A DNA stretch of 43,667 bases from Aquificaceae bacterium (GTDB taxonomy: Bacteria > Aquificota > Aquificia > Aquificales > Aquificaceae). The notes under the pieces are model-generated. The model had not been told where the DNA came from. It saw only the letters and a program-made list of their open reading frames with translations, and made no database searches. Below, one piece after another: positions 25,047 through 33,853 of the stretch. The stretch is from the NCBI GenBank assembly GCA_037481935.1, contig JBBFKQ010000012.1, forward strand, positions 1 to 43,667. Direction: 5' to 3'. Positions within the stretch are counted from its first letter, which is position 1, and every line of letters begins with the position of its first letter. The position numbers and the translations under genes are program-made.

Positions 25047-25514
25047 ATGAAAAGGGCGCTTCTGGCACTACCCATTGCAACCTTCATCTTTTCCTGCCAG
25101 CCAAAACCTCCCGAAAAGGCTCAGGAACCTACTAAGCCAGTAGAACAGCCAGCTGTAGTTGAAAAGAAGGAAGAGGCGGTAAGCGATAAGGGCATAGGAC
25201 CAGTAACAGAAGTTCAGCTTGGACCCATAGACCAGACTCTGGTAAAGAAAGGTAAAGAAATCTTTGATTCCAAATGTGCCTCCTGTCACAAACTTGAGGA
25301 GAAATATGTGGGACCCCCGCTTAAGGGTGTAACAAAGAGAAGAAAGCCCGAGTGGATAATGAACATGATACTAAACCCTGCGGAGATGGTCCAGAAGGAC
25401 CCCGTGGCAAGGGGACACCTTGCTGAGTATCCCATACAGATGCCCTTTCAGGATGTTTCAAAGGAAGACGCAAGGGCAATACTTGAGTATCTGAGGAGCG
25501 TTGATGAAAAGTAA
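25047..25514 (+). CDS. nosC: Lipoprotein monoheme cytochrome c of the nos cluster
   Basis: A 155-residue cytochrome. Lipobox signal MKRALLALPIATFIFSC with the Cys at 17, then a Pro/Glu/Lys-rich linker (about 20-60), and a class I cytochrome c domain with CASCHK and a Met-ligand region near QMPFQDVSKEDARAILEYL. It is predicted to be tethered to the periplasmic side of a membrane and to hand electrons to NosZ, encoded 23 bp downstream. It is the first gene after the FNR-type region. The symbol follows use in clade II nos clusters; exact equivalence to NosC1 is inferred. Confidence 0.82.
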   Translation: MKRALLALPIATFIFSCQPKPPEKAQEPTKPVEQPAVVEKKEEAVSDKGIGPVTEVQLGPIDQTLVKKGKEIFDSKCASCHKLEEKYVGPPLKGVTKRRKPEWIMNMILNPAEMVQKDPVARGHLAEYPIQMPFQDVSKEDARAILEYLRSVDEK

Positions 25515-25537
25515 AACCTTATAAAGGAGGTGTTGCC

Positions 25538-27520
25538 ATGCTGGGCAAGAAGAAGTTGATGGTTGGAGGGCTATCAGCCCTCGTAGTGGGTGCCTTGCTG
25601 ACAGGCTGCCCGCCAAAGAAAGAGGCGGTAAAAACAAGCGCTGTAGGCGTAGATGCGGCATCAAAGGTCTATGTGCCACCGGGTAAACAGGACGAGTTCT
25701 ATGTTTTCTTCTCCGGAGGCTTCAACGGTCAAGTAACCGTCTACGGTGCACCTTCAGGCAGGATACTGAAGGTCATAAAGGTTTTCTCTGTTGACCCTGA
25801 AACGGGCTATGGCTTTACACCAGAAACCAGACCCATGCTCATGACATCGCATGGATTTTTACCCTGGGATGATACTCACCACCCATGGCTTTCCCAGACT
25901 AACGGAGAGCACGACGGAAGGTGGCTCTTCATTAACGCCAACAACACTCCGAGGATAGCAAGGATTGACCTCACCACCTTTGAAACTACTGAGATAATTG
26001 AAATACCAAATGTAGCTGGAAACCACCCATCTCCTTACGGAACAGAGAACACAGAATACGTGGTATCAGGTTCAAGGTTTTCTGTGCCAGTGCCGCAGAG
26101 GGACGTTCCCATAGAGTCTTACAAGGAAAATTTCAAAGGTGTTATTAGCTTCATAAAGGCGAACGAACCCGGAAAAATGGATGTTGCCTTTCAGATACTC
26201 ATGCCAGGTTTTAACTATGACCTCGCAAGGTGTGGCAGGGGTCCCTCTCATGGCTGGTGCTTCTTCACCTCCTACAACACAGAGCAGGCCCACACCCTCC
26301 TTGAAGTAAACGCATCAAAGAACGACAAAGACTTTATAGCTGCCGTGAACTGGAAAAGAGCGGAGGAATGCGTGGCTCAGGGCAAGGCTAAGGAAATGCC
26401 AGCCACCTACTATCACAACTACTACGATGAGAAAAAGCACATGGCGGTATCAGAGGTTAAGAAATCTGTCAAGGTGCTGGACCCAAAAGAATGCCCCGGT
26501 GTTGCCTACTTCCTGCCAACTCCCAAATCTCCACACGGCGTTGATGTCTCCGACGATGGTGAATACATAGTGGGCGGTGGGAAACTGGCAACGGTCATAC
26601 CCATTCATTCCTTCTCAAAGATGCTCAAGGCTATAGAACAGAAGGCTTTTGAAAAAGAAATAGATGGCATTCCAGTTCTTAAATACGATGCAGTCCTTCA
26701 CTGCGAGCTTGAAAAGCCCTGCCTTGGACCACTGCATACAGAGTTTGATGGTAAGGGGTTTGGATATACCTCATGCTTTGTCTCCTCTGAAGTGGTAAAG
26801 TTTGACTACAAGGGATGTAAGGTGGTTGATAGGGTCCCCACTTACTATTCTGTGGGACACCTGCTTATACCTGGCGGAGATACCAAAAAGCCCTATGGTA
26901 AGTATCTCATAGCGATGAACAAGATAACCAAAGACAGGCAACTCCCTGTAGGTCCAGAGCTCCTTCAGTCCGCTCAGCTCTACGATATAAGTGGGGAAAA
27001 GATGCAGCTTATCCATGAATTCTTTACCATAGGTGAACCTCACTATGCGCAGGCCATACCTGCAGACAAGATAAAGGACAAAGTTAAGAAGATTTACCCC
27101 CTTGCTGAGAACGAGCACCCCTATGCGGTAAAGGCGGAGAAAGATGCAAGGGTTGAAAGAAAGGGCAACGAAGTCCATGTATACATGACCATGATTAGGT
27201 CTCACTTCGTCCCTGACAACATTGAGGGCGTAAGGGTAGGGGACACAGTCTACTTCCATCTTACCAATCTTGAACAGGACTGGGACATACCTCATGGTTT
27301 TGCGGTTAAGGGTTCAGAGGATGCAGAAATTCTTGTCATGCCCGGTCAGACAAAGACCCTTGTATGGAAACCTAAGGCTCCCGGTGTTTATCCCTTCTAC
27401 TGCACTGACTTCTGCTCCGCACTTCATCAAGAGATGCAGGGCTATATAAGGGTTTCTCCAGCAGGCTCTAATGTGCCTCTCAAATACTACACTGGCACTC
27501 CACCCACTGCACAGAAGTGA
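25538..27520 (+). CDS. nosZ: Nitrous oxide reductase NosZ, clade II type, predicted lipoprotein
   Basis: A 660-residue copper enzyme that reduces N2O to N2. The CuZ propeller has DDTHHPWLSQTNGEHDGRW and further His residues (HPSPYGTENTEY, KSPHGVDVSDDGEYIVGGG, HTEFDGKGFGYTSCF). The C-terminal cupredoxin domain has the CuA ligands C622, C626, H630 and M633 in CTDFCSALHQEM, plus His in IPHGFAV. The signal MLGKKKLMVGGLSALVVGAL ends in a lipobox LTGC (Cys24), not a twin-arginine motif, as expected for Sec-exported clade II enzymes but with lipid anchoring. AAAGGAGGTG precedes the start. Confidence 0.97.
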   Translation: MLGKKKLMVGGLSALVVGALLTGCPPKKEAVKTSAVGVDAASKVYVPPGKQDEFYVFFSGGFNGQVTVYGAPSGRILKVIKVFSVDPETGYGFTPETRPMLMTSHGFLPWDDTHHPWLSQTNGEHDGRWLFINANNTPRIARIDLTTFETTEIIEIPNVAGNHPSPYGTENTEYVVSGSRFSVPVPQRDVPIESYKENFKGVISFIKANEPGKMDVAFQILMPGFNYDLARCGRGPSHGWCFFTSYNTEQAHTLLEVNASKNDKDFIAAVNWKRAEECVAQGKAKEMPATYYHNYYDEKKHMAVSEVKKSVKVLDPKECPGVAYFLPTPKSPHGVDVSDDGEYIVGGGKLATVIPIHSFSKMLKAIEQKAFEKEIDGIPVLKYDAVLHCELEKPCLGPLHTEFDGKGFGYTSCFVSSEVVKFDYKGCKVVDRVPTYYSVGHLLIPGGDTKKPYGKYLIAMNKITKDRQLPVGPELLQSAQLYDISGEKMQLIHEFFTIGEPHYAQAIPADKIKDKVKKIYPLAENEHPYAVKAEKDARVERKGNEVHVYMTMIRSHFVPDNIEGVRVGDTVYFHLTNLEQDWDIPHGFAVKGSEDAEILVMPGQTKTLVWKPKAPGVYPFYCTDFCSALHQEMQGYIRVSPAGSNVPLKYYTGTPPTAQK

Positions 27521-27531
27521 GGAGGTGAGCT

Positions 27532-28134
27532 ATGAACATACTTTCAAGAGGGCTTCTTGCCCTCGCCTCTCTTTTACTTATCTTGACTTACTTCTTCCCA
27601 CTCTGGAAGATAGAACTTATAGCCCCCCAGTATCCAGAGGGGCTGAGGATGTTCATATGGGTAAATAAGATAACCGGTGGAACGGAGTTTGACCTGTATA
27701 ACATAAACCTCCTCAACCACTACATCGGCATGAAACCTATAGAGCCGGAGGCTATACCGGAGCTGAAGATAATGCCCTTCATAGTCGGCTTCCTTATAGC
27801 CTTCGGCCTTCTGTCATCCCTGCTTGGAAAGCGTGTCCTACTCTATGCCTGGGTAATAACCTTTACTCTTCTCGGCATAGCTGGTCTTGCAGACTTCTAC
27901 AGATGGGGCTATGAGTATGGGCACAACCTTGACCCAAACGCTCCCATAAAGATACCCGGCCTTGCCTACCAGCCACCCCTTATAGGAACAAAGCAGCTTC
28001 TTAACATGCTTGCAAGCTCCTATCCAGACATGGGCGGATACATAATGGGGCTTTCCTTAGCCCTTGGCTTTGTTGCCATAATTCTGGATATAAGGCTTTC
28101 AGGAGGCTTGAGAATGGAGGTAAAACCGGCATGA
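27532..28134 (+). CDS. Membrane protein between nosZ and nosL (NosB-like)
   Basis: A 200-residue protein with four to five predicted helices: LLALASLLLILTYFFPLW, IMPFIVGFLIAFGLLSSLLG, VLLYAWVITFTLLGIAGLAD and GGYIMGLSLALGFVAIILD. A periplasmic segment includes WGYEYGHNLDPNAPIKIPG. Clade II nos clusters such as that of Wolinella carry a membrane protein NosB directly after nosZ, needed for N2O respiration by an unknown mechanism; position and topology fit but similarity cannot be scored here. SD GGAGGTG; 4-base overlap with nosL. Confidence 0.6.
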   Translation: MNILSRGLLALASLLLILTYFFPLWKIELIAPQYPEGLRMFIWVNKITGGTEFDLYNINLLNHYIGMKPIEPEAIPELKIMPFIVGFLIAFGLLSSLLGKRVLLYAWVITFTLLGIAGLADFYRWGYEYGHNLDPNAPIKIPGLAYQPPLIGTKQLLNMLASSYPDMGGYIMGLSLALGFVAIILDIRLSGGLRMEVKPA

Positions 28135-28583
28135 TACTCCGGGTGCTATGGGCTTTCCTCCTGCTCCTTTTTCTTTTTTCCTGTAAATCGGATAAGCCAG
28201 AACCCATAAAACTCGGTGAAGATGTATGCGAATACTGTAAGATGGTCATTGCAGACGAGAGGTTTGCAGCGGAAGTGATAACCAAGAAGGGTAAGGTTTA
28301 CAAGTTTGACGCCATAGAGTGCATGGTGGGCTACTTCAACGAAAACGAAGAAGATATAAAGAAGGCCTATGTGGTGAACTTTCTGAACCCAAAGGAGTTT
28401 ATCCCCGCAGAAGAGGCTGTTTATGTAAGAAGCCCGGACATAAGAAGCCCAATGGGTATGAACCTTTCAGCTTACAGGAGCGAGGAGGAAGCTAGGAAGA
28501 TGCTTGAAGGAAAACAAGGAGAGATACTGAGGTGGTCTCCTCTTAGAGAGTTCATAAGAAGGGAGTATAAATTTTCTCACTGA
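28131..28583 (+). CDS. nosL: NosL copper-binding lipoprotein
   Basis: A 150-residue outer or periplasmic lipoprotein that delivers Cu(I) for NosZ maturation. Signal with lipobox LFSC (Cys about 18); the family motif EDVCEYCKMVIADERFAAEV, with Cys and Met copper ligands; then KFDAIECMVGYF and a late Met-rich part SPMGMNLSAY. It overlaps the preceding gene by ATGA and is followed at once by nosD, the usual grouping of copper-delivery factors. Confidence 0.93.
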   Translation: MILRVLWAFLLLLFLFSCKSDKPEPIKLGEDVCEYCKMVIADERFAAEVITKKGKVYKFDAIECMVGYFNENEEDIKKAYVVNFLNPKEFIPAEEAVYVRSPDIRSPMGMNLSAYRSEEEARKMLEGKQGEILRWSPLREFIRREYKFSH

Positions 28584-28584
28584 G

Positions 28585-29775
28585 ATGCTAGGCTTTGTCT
28601 TTTCTGTGATAGTTGTATGTTCTGAGTGTGAGTTTAAGGACCTTCAAAGTGCCATAAATAGTGCAAGGGATTGGGACAGGATAGTTGTAAAGTCTGGAAC
28701 ATACAAGGGACCCGTAACGGTTGACAGAAGGGTTGAACTTATCGGTGAAAGGGAACCCGTCCTTGACGGTGAGGGAAAACATCAGGTGTTGACCATAAGG
28801 GCGGACGATGTAAGGGTGGAGGGGTTTGTAATAAAAAACTCGGGCATGTCCTACAGCGAGGATATAGCTGGGCTGAAGGTTATAAATTCAAGGAATTGTG
28901 TTATAAAAAACAACAGATTTTTAAATAACTTCTTTGCCCTTTACCTTGAAAGGGTCTCGGGCTGTCTCGTGGAAGGTAATAACATAGTGGGCTTTGCAAA
29001 GACGGAGGGGTCTTCGGGCAATGGCATACATGCATGGAGCTCGGAAGGATTGATAATAAGAAAAAACTTTATAAAGGGCCATAGAGACGGCATATACTTT
29101 GAGTTTGTTAAGGATAGCCTTATAGAGGGTAATAGAAGTGAGTATAACCTGAGGTATGGTCTTCACTTTATGTTTTCCAACGATGATGTTTACAGGAATA
29201 ACCACTTTTACAAAAATGGTGCTGGTGTTGCGGTCATGTATTCAAGAAACATAGGTATGGAGGGGAATATATTTGAAAGGAATGAGGGTCTTGCGAATTA
29301 CGGGCTTCTGCTGAAGGACATAACTGACAGTAAGCTCTACAAAAACAAGTTTATGAACAACACACACGGTGCCTACCTTGAAGGTTGTAACAGAACCACC
29401 TTTGAGGAAAACCTTTTTGAAAACAACGGATGGGCAGTCAGGATATACGCCAACAGTGAGGATAACCTATTTAGAAGAAACTCGTTCATAGGCAACGCCT
29501 TTGATGTATCCACCAACACCCTTTCCTACTTCAGGAATACCTTTGAGGGTAATTACTACGACAGGTATGAAGGCTATGACTTGGACAGGGATGGATATGG
29601 CGACCTGCCTTACAGACCTGTATCCTTCATAGCCTTTCTTTTTGAAAAGTATCCCCTGACCCTCATACTGTATGAGAGCTTTCTTGCGCGTCTTCTGGAT
29701 GCTATGGAAAAGCTCATACCTTTGCTTAATCCAGAGGCACTTGTAGATAAAAAACCCCTCATGGTGAAGCCGTGA
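28585..29775 (+). CDS. nosD: NosD periplasmic copper-site maturation protein
   Basis: A 396-residue protein with a short signal-like start (MLGFVFSVIVVCS) and a right-handed parallel beta-helix: repeated 22-25-residue turns such as NSRNCVIKNNRFLNNFFALY, YNLRYGLHFMFSND and ENNGWAVRIYANSEDNLF. NosD works with the ABC transporter NosFY to build the CuZ site, probably as the periplasmic partner. It starts 1 bp after the nosL stop without its own good ribosome site and overlaps nosF by 4 bases. Confidence 0.95.
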   Translation: MLGFVFSVIVVCSECEFKDLQSAINSARDWDRIVVKSGTYKGPVTVDRRVELIGEREPVLDGEGKHQVLTIRADDVRVEGFVIKNSGMSYSEDIAGLKVINSRNCVIKNNRFLNNFFALYLERVSGCLVEGNNIVGFAKTEGSSGNGIHAWSSEGLIIRKNFIKGHRDGIYFEFVKDSLIEGNRSEYNLRYGLHFMFSNDDVYRNNHFYKNGAGVAVMYSRNIGMEGNIFERNEGLANYGLLLKDITDSKLYKNKFMNNTHGAYLEGCNRTTFEENLFENNGWAVRIYANSEDNLFRRNSFIGNAFDVSTNTLSYFRNTFEGNYYDRYEGYDLDRDGYGDLPYRPVSFIAFLFEKYPLTLILYESFLARLLDAMEKLIPLLNPEALVDKKPLMVKP

Positions 29776-30470
29776 TAAAACTTGAGGGTATATATAAGTC
29801 CTTTGGAAAAAGGGTTTTCTTTGACAACTTGAACCTTGAATTTGAGGCTGGCAAGACAACCGCCCTGCTTGGACCAAACGGTTCAGGAAAAACTACCCTT
29901 GTAAAAACCATACTTGGACTGGTCATACCTGAGAGGGGAAGAATCACCTTTGATGGTAAAGAGGTAGGGAGCGATGGCTTTTATAAAAGGCTGATAGGCT
30001 ACATGCCACAAGTTCCAGAATTTCCAGAAAACCTCACACCAAAGGAGATTGTGGCTATGGTGGAGGACCTGAGAGAAGAAAAGGCAAAAAGGCTTGAAGA
30101 AATGCTTCAGCTTCTAAGGCTAGAGGGGGAAATGAACAAAAGGTTTGTAAACCTCTCCGGAGGCACAAAGCAGAAGGTTGGTGCTCTCGTAGCTTTAGCC
30201 TTTGACCCACCCATACTCGTTCTGGATGAACCTCTTGTGGGGCTTGATCCCATAACCGCCTTCAGGCTAAAAAAATTCATACTTGAGGAAAAGCAAAAGG
30301 GTAAAACCATACTTTACATATCCCACATAATGTCAGAGGTTGAAGAGCTCGCAGACCATGTAGTTTTCATCACGGAGGGCAAAATAATCTTTCAGGGCAG
30401 TCTTGAAGAATTGAAAAGCTCCACTGGAAAAGATAGAGTTGAGGAGGCCGTGCTTTGTTTGCTAAGTTGA
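29772..30470 (+). CDS. nosF: NosF ABC transporter ATP-binding protein
   Basis: A 232-residue cytoplasmic ATPase. Walker A GPNGSGKTTLVK (about 34-45), signature LSGGTKQKVGALVALAF, Walker B ILVLDEPLVGLDP and the switch His in YISHIMSEVEELADHV. It powers NosDFY during NosZ copper-centre assembly. Start is GTG at 29772 inside the nosD stop region; the end overlaps nosY by 16 bases. Confidence 0.95.
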   Translation: MIKLEGIYKSFGKRVFFDNLNLEFEAGKTTALLGPNGSGKTTLVKTILGLVIPERGRITFDGKEVGSDGFYKRLIGYMPQVPEFPENLTPKEIVAMVEDLREEKAKRLEEMLQLLRLEGEMNKRFVNLSGGTKQKVGALVALAFDPPILVLDEPLVGLDPITAFRLKKFILEEKQKGKTILYISHIMSEVEELADHVVFITEGKIIFQGSLEELKSSTGKDRVEEAVLCLLS

Positions 30471-31222
30471 TAAAGTATGAGCTTTATGACCTTTTCAAGA
30501 GTAAATGGATTGTAGGCCTATTCCTCTTTTACTTACTCGTGACCTATGTTCTGCTTGAGCTGGGAAGAGACTTTAAAAAGGCACTAATAAGCCACAACAA
30601 CCTTTCTCTCATCACCCTTACCCTTTTTTCCCTGCTTCTATCTACTAACTACCTTTATAACAACAAAAACTTTATAGAATTTGTGCTTACACAACCCGTA
30701 AAAAGAAGCTCCTTATTTGTCTCCCTCGCGGTAAGCCTTAGTATAGCGATTGCAATAGGCTTCTCTCTTGGCTCATTTCTGCCCTTCTACTATCACTTTG
30801 GAATTGTGCCCCTCTACATAAAAACCATAACCTTTAATCTTTTGCTTATACCCCTCTTTGTGCTATCTGGACTGCTGATCGCTATCCTTATAGAAGATAA
30901 ACTCAAAGGACTTGGACTTGTGCTCCTCCTTTGGCTTTTTTCCTCCACCCTTTATGATGGCATAATACTTTACCTTATTCTTATTTTCTCCGATTACCCA
31001 GTTGAGAAAGTTCTTCTTTTCCTAACACTTGCAAACCCCATTGACCTTATAAGACTCGTAGCCCTCATGGAGACAGGTCTTTATGAAGTTATGGGTTTTG
31101 CGGGAAAATGGGTTGCAAAGTATCTCAGAGAACTTTGGTTTCTGCCCGCCCTTCTTTCACTTTTTTACACCTTCATACTGCTATTGCTTGGTCTTTATAC
31201 CTTCAGAAAAAAAGACTTTTAG
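30455..31222 (+). CDS. nosY: NosY ABC transporter permease
   Basis: A 255-residue membrane protein with six predicted helices, beginning MFAKLIKYELYDLFKSKWIV as NosY and other ABC-2 permeases do. The start appears to be TTG at 30455, placed 7 nt after GAGGAGG inside nosF; no ATG fits as well. It forms the membrane channel of NosDFY. The stop is followed by GGAGG for the next cytochrome gene. Confidence 0.9.
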   Translation: MFAKLIKYELYDLFKSKWIVGLFLFYLLVTYVLLELGRDFKKALISHNNLSLITLTLFSLLLSTNYLYNNKNFIEFVLTQPVKRSSLFVSLAVSLSIAIAIGFSLGSFLPFYYHFGIVPLYIKTITFNLLLIPLFVLSGLLIAILIEDKLKGLGLVLLLWLFSSTLYDGIILYLILIFSDYPVEKVLLFLTLANPIDLIRLVALMETGLYEVMGFAGKWVAKYLRELWFLPALLSLFYTFILLLLGLYTFRKKDF

Positions 31223-31232
31223 GAGGTATGCC

Positions 31233-31595
31233 ATGTGGTTTTTTCTCCTGATATTATTGGTTTTCTCCTGTGGAGAGCCTGCAGTTCAAAGAGAAGTAAA
31301 GAAAAAGGAGCCTGAAGCAACAAAAGTTAAAGAGCTCTTTAGGTCAAAAGGCTGTACAGACTGTCACGACAGAAGAGTTCCTCTTGTAGGTCCTCCTTTT
31401 CTGGAAATAGCCAGAAGATACAGAGGACAGAAGGATGCGGAAGATGTTCTTCTGAAAAGCCTGAAGGAAGGTTCCTGCAGAAAATGGAAGGCAAGGTGGG
31501 AATGCATGCCTCCTCAGAGGCTTGAAGAGGCTGAGGCAAGGGCAATGGTAAGATGGATACTCAACCTCACCTCAGAGAAAGAAAGCTTCCAGTAG
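31233..31595 (+). CDS. Second lipoprotein monoheme cytochrome c of the nos cluster
   Basis: A 120-residue cytochrome. ATG 31233 is preferred because GGAGG lies upstream and a lipoprotein signal follows (MWFFLLILLVFSC, Cys13); the open frame runs 50 codons further into nosY. The heme motif is CTDCHD and the distal Met is probably in CMPPQRLEEAEARAMV. An extra Cys pair (C-x9-C around SCRKWKARWEC) may form a disulfide. It corresponds in place to NosC2 of clade II clusters. Its last 29 bases overlap the convergent downstream gene. Confidence 0.82.
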   Translation: MWFFLLILLVFSCGEPAVQREVKKKEPEATKVKELFRSKGCTDCHDRRVPLVGPPFLEIARRYRGQKDAEDVLLKSLKEGSCRKWKARWECMPPQRLEEAEARAMVRWILNLTSEKESFQ

Positions 31596-33507
31596 CCTCA
31601 TCGTAGGTTATGAGAAGGCTTTCTCCCGGCTTTTCAGGGGTTATGAATTCAAATTCCTTTACTTTTTCCTTGTGAGCGGTCTCCTCAAGCCTCAATGTCA
31701 GTTTTTGATTCCCCGCTTTTAAAAAAAGCTCTTCGTAAACGAATATGGAAGCATCTTTTCTTATGCCTCTGGGATTGTAGACCCTTGAGTATATTAGCTC
31801 CTTACCCCTGTAAACCTCTAGCTTTATAGATGACCTCTCCTTCACAATGGCATTCTGAGCCTGCATGTGCCTCAAAGATCCACTCCCGATTCCTTTTGTT
31901 TCCCTAACAGGAGATGACCTGTATTTGAAGCTTATGACCACTGCAGACATGTCTGTGGGGTAAAAGGCAACCCTGTGTGTGGTAAGGGGATAAAAGAGGA
32001 ATACGGGAAGGGTAAGCACAGAAACCGCAAGAGGATAGTTTATCCTGTTCGTGGCTAAAATCTTCACACCCTGTCCTTCCTTTGTAGACTCCATGAACTC
32101 CCTTATCTCCTTCTCTACAGACTTTACATATGGCGCCTCAAGAATCAGCACCCTTCCACCCATCACCTTCTTTTTAAGTATGGGTCTTCTCTTCCTTTCA
32201 TACCTTTCTTCCAGCCATTTGTTTCCCTCCCTGAAATAGCAGTCTTCATACTCGCAGGAGATTATGACAACTCCTTCAACACCCATATCCAGGATTTCTT
32301 CCACATGGTATGCGTTCACGGCACCCACACAGGGAACGGTAAAGACAGCAATACCCTCTTTTTCTGGCGGAACTGCACTGAATGGACATCTAAAGACCGC
32401 ACAAAAGGGCTTTTCTTTCTCTATTTTTTCAATGTATTCATGTATGGGATAGGTTGGTATGTCTATAACAAGGGCACTGCATGAGCCCACACATATACCA
32501 CAGCCTGCGCACTTGACATCGTTCAAAATAGCCTTTTTCTTGCCCTCATAGTCCCTCATGGTTATGGCTTCGTAAGGACAGTCTATGTAGCACTGTTCGC
32601 ACCCAGTACACCTTTCAAAGTCTATGTGTGCCGGTGGGTTCCTTCTTCCCTTTATGAGCCATGGAAAAGCGAAGAGAAAGGTGAAAAAGCCCAGAAATAT
32701 AAGCCAGTTGGCGGACATGGGTATGTATTTAAGAAGGGGGTAACCAAAGAGGTAAAACCAGTCCACACTCATCTCAAAAGGCAACCTGTTCATGTAGGCT
32801 GGTGGGTCGCTCTTTGCAGGAAAAACAACGGAAAGCATTATGAGAAGGACAGTTATGGTTATGTAGAGAAACCTTGGTGGTATAAGTCTTGGTCTGGCGT
32901 TTCTCATAACATGAACCCAGAGGGTAAAGACTATGAGTATGGTAAGGGCTATATGGGCAAAGAGCAGAATTCTGAAAAGCCCGCTGAGATACTTTATATC
33001 GCTTCCAAGGAAGGCGCTCATCAGAGCATCTCCAAAGACTGGCAGGAAGGAGAAGAACTTGGCAGTCAGAAGCCCAGTGAGCTGTGCCCTCTCGTCCCAG
33101 ACCAGTATGTAGCCCGATATTCCGATAGCCAAAAATATAAGAAGAGTGGCAACGCCTGTGACCCACGCAACCCATCGGAACATCCTGAACCTGTCCGTTA
33201 TTATCACATGCACCATATGGGCGAGGGTTGTAAGTATTAGGGCATCAGAAGAATATCTATGTAGTCCCCTCATTATATTTCCCAGAAAGCTTTCGGATAT
33301 TCTTTCCACAGACTGGTAGGAGGTCTGAGGGTCTATGCTGTAAAAGAAAAAGAGATAAACACCTGATATGACATCTATGATTAGAAGGAATATGGCGATA
33401 GCACCAAGATGATAGAGAGGATTTAGCCTTGAAGAAAAGAACCTGCTCATAAGGTAGGAAAACTTCTGAAAGCCTACGTATAATAGCTGTATGCTCGCCA
33501 TCTGCAT
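31567..33507 (-). CDS. Fusion: diheme cytochrome b, two [4Fe-4S] ferredoxin motifs, MvhD-like domain
   Basis: A 646-residue membrane protein. Residues 20-240 form a cytochrome b-like bundle with two His-x13-His pairs (His83/97 and His185/199), the spacing of bc1/b6 diheme proteins. After three more helices come CTGCEQCYIDCP (300-311) and CAGCGICVGSC (333-343). Residues 365-470 resemble the delta subunit of methyl-viologen hydrogenase (VPCVGAVNAYHVEEILDMGV, ISCEYEDCYFREGNKW). A further helix and a beta-rich tail follow. AGGAGG supports ATG 33507; nine more codons exist upstream. It may oxidise quinol or take electrons from a soluble donor for N2O or NO reduction. This is inference from domains and place; NosR, NosG and NosH are absent. 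Confidence 0.85.
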   Translation of the reverse strand: MQMASIQLLYVGFQKFSYLMSRFFSSRLNPLYHLGAIAIFLLIIDVISGVYLFFFYSIDPQTSYQSVERISESFLGNIMRGLHRYSSDALILTTLAHMVHVIITDRFRMFRWVAWVTGVATLLIFLAIGISGYILVWDERAQLTGLLTAKFFSFLPVFGDALMSAFLGSDIKYLSGLFRILLFAHIALTILIVFTLWVHVMRNARPRLIPPRFLYITITVLLIMLSVVFPAKSDPPAYMNRLPFEMSVDWFYLFGYPLLKYIPMSANWLIFLGFFTFLFAFPWLIKGRRNPPAHIDFERCTGCEQCYIDCPYEAITMRDYEGKKKAILNDVKCAGCGICVGSCSALVIDIPTYPIHEYIEKIEKEKPFCAVFRCPFSAVPPEKEGIAVFTVPCVGAVNAYHVEEILDMGVEGVVIISCEYEDCYFREGNKWLEERYERKRRPILKKKVMGGRVLILEAPYVKSVEKEIREFMESTKEGQGVKILATNRINYPLAVSVLTLPVFLFYPLTTHRVAFYPTDMSAVVISFKYRSSPVRETKGIGSGSLRHMQAQNAIVKERSSIKLEVYRGKELIYSRVYNPRGIRKDASIFVYEELFLKAGNQKLTLRLEETAHKEKVKEFEFITPEKPGESLLITYDEATGSFLSLR

Positions 33508-33610
33508 GAAAACCTCCTGTAAGCAGTTACTCACTTAACAATATAATATAAGCCCTTTATTAAAGACTTATGCGTTTTAATTTAAAGTTAAAAGATGATA
33601 AATTTAATTA

Positions 33611-33639
33611 TTGACAAAAAAATCTTCAGATATTAATCT
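33611..33639 (+). promoter_or_regulatory. Promoter of the heme-copper (NO reductase-like) operon
   Basis: TTGACA (33611-33616), 17-bp spacer, TAATCT (33634-33639). The rest of the 165-bp gene-free interval is very AT-rich and holds an inverted repeat TTTTAA-TTTAAAG-TTAAAA (33575-33593) about 62 bp before the predicted start. For the divergent gene only a -10-like TATATT was seen. Confidence 0.6.
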
Positions 33640-33672
33640 ATATAAACAATCACTCACCAAGGAGGTGTAGCC

Positions 33673-33852
33673 ATGGAGGAGAAGGAAAAGAAAACGCCCT
33701 TCCTTCAACTGGTGCTGGATGATTTCATGTTTCTACTTTTTCTAGGGGTCACGATTTATGCAGTCTCCTACCTCATATGGGGGCTTTTGGAGCTTGCGTG
33801 GCTCTCTCCTATACCAGATGAAATCAAACAATCCCTTTTAGGAGGTAAGTGA
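33673..33852 (+). CDS. Small single-helix subunit (CoxIIa-like) of a heme-copper enzyme
   Basis: A 59-residue protein with ATG 33673 seven nt after AAGGAGG. A charged start MEEKEKKTPFLQLVLDD precedes one membrane helix (FMFLLFLGVTIYAVSYLIWG) and a short tail. It lies 1 bp before a CuA-type subunit II gene. B-family (ba3-type) oxidases have a single-helix subunit IIa encoded at this place, so this is the likely equivalent. No catalytic residues are expected. Confidence 0.75.
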   Translation: MEEKEKKTPFLQLVLDDFMFLLFLGVTIYAVSYLIWGLLELAWLSPIPDEIKQSLLGGK

Positions 33853-33853
33853 C

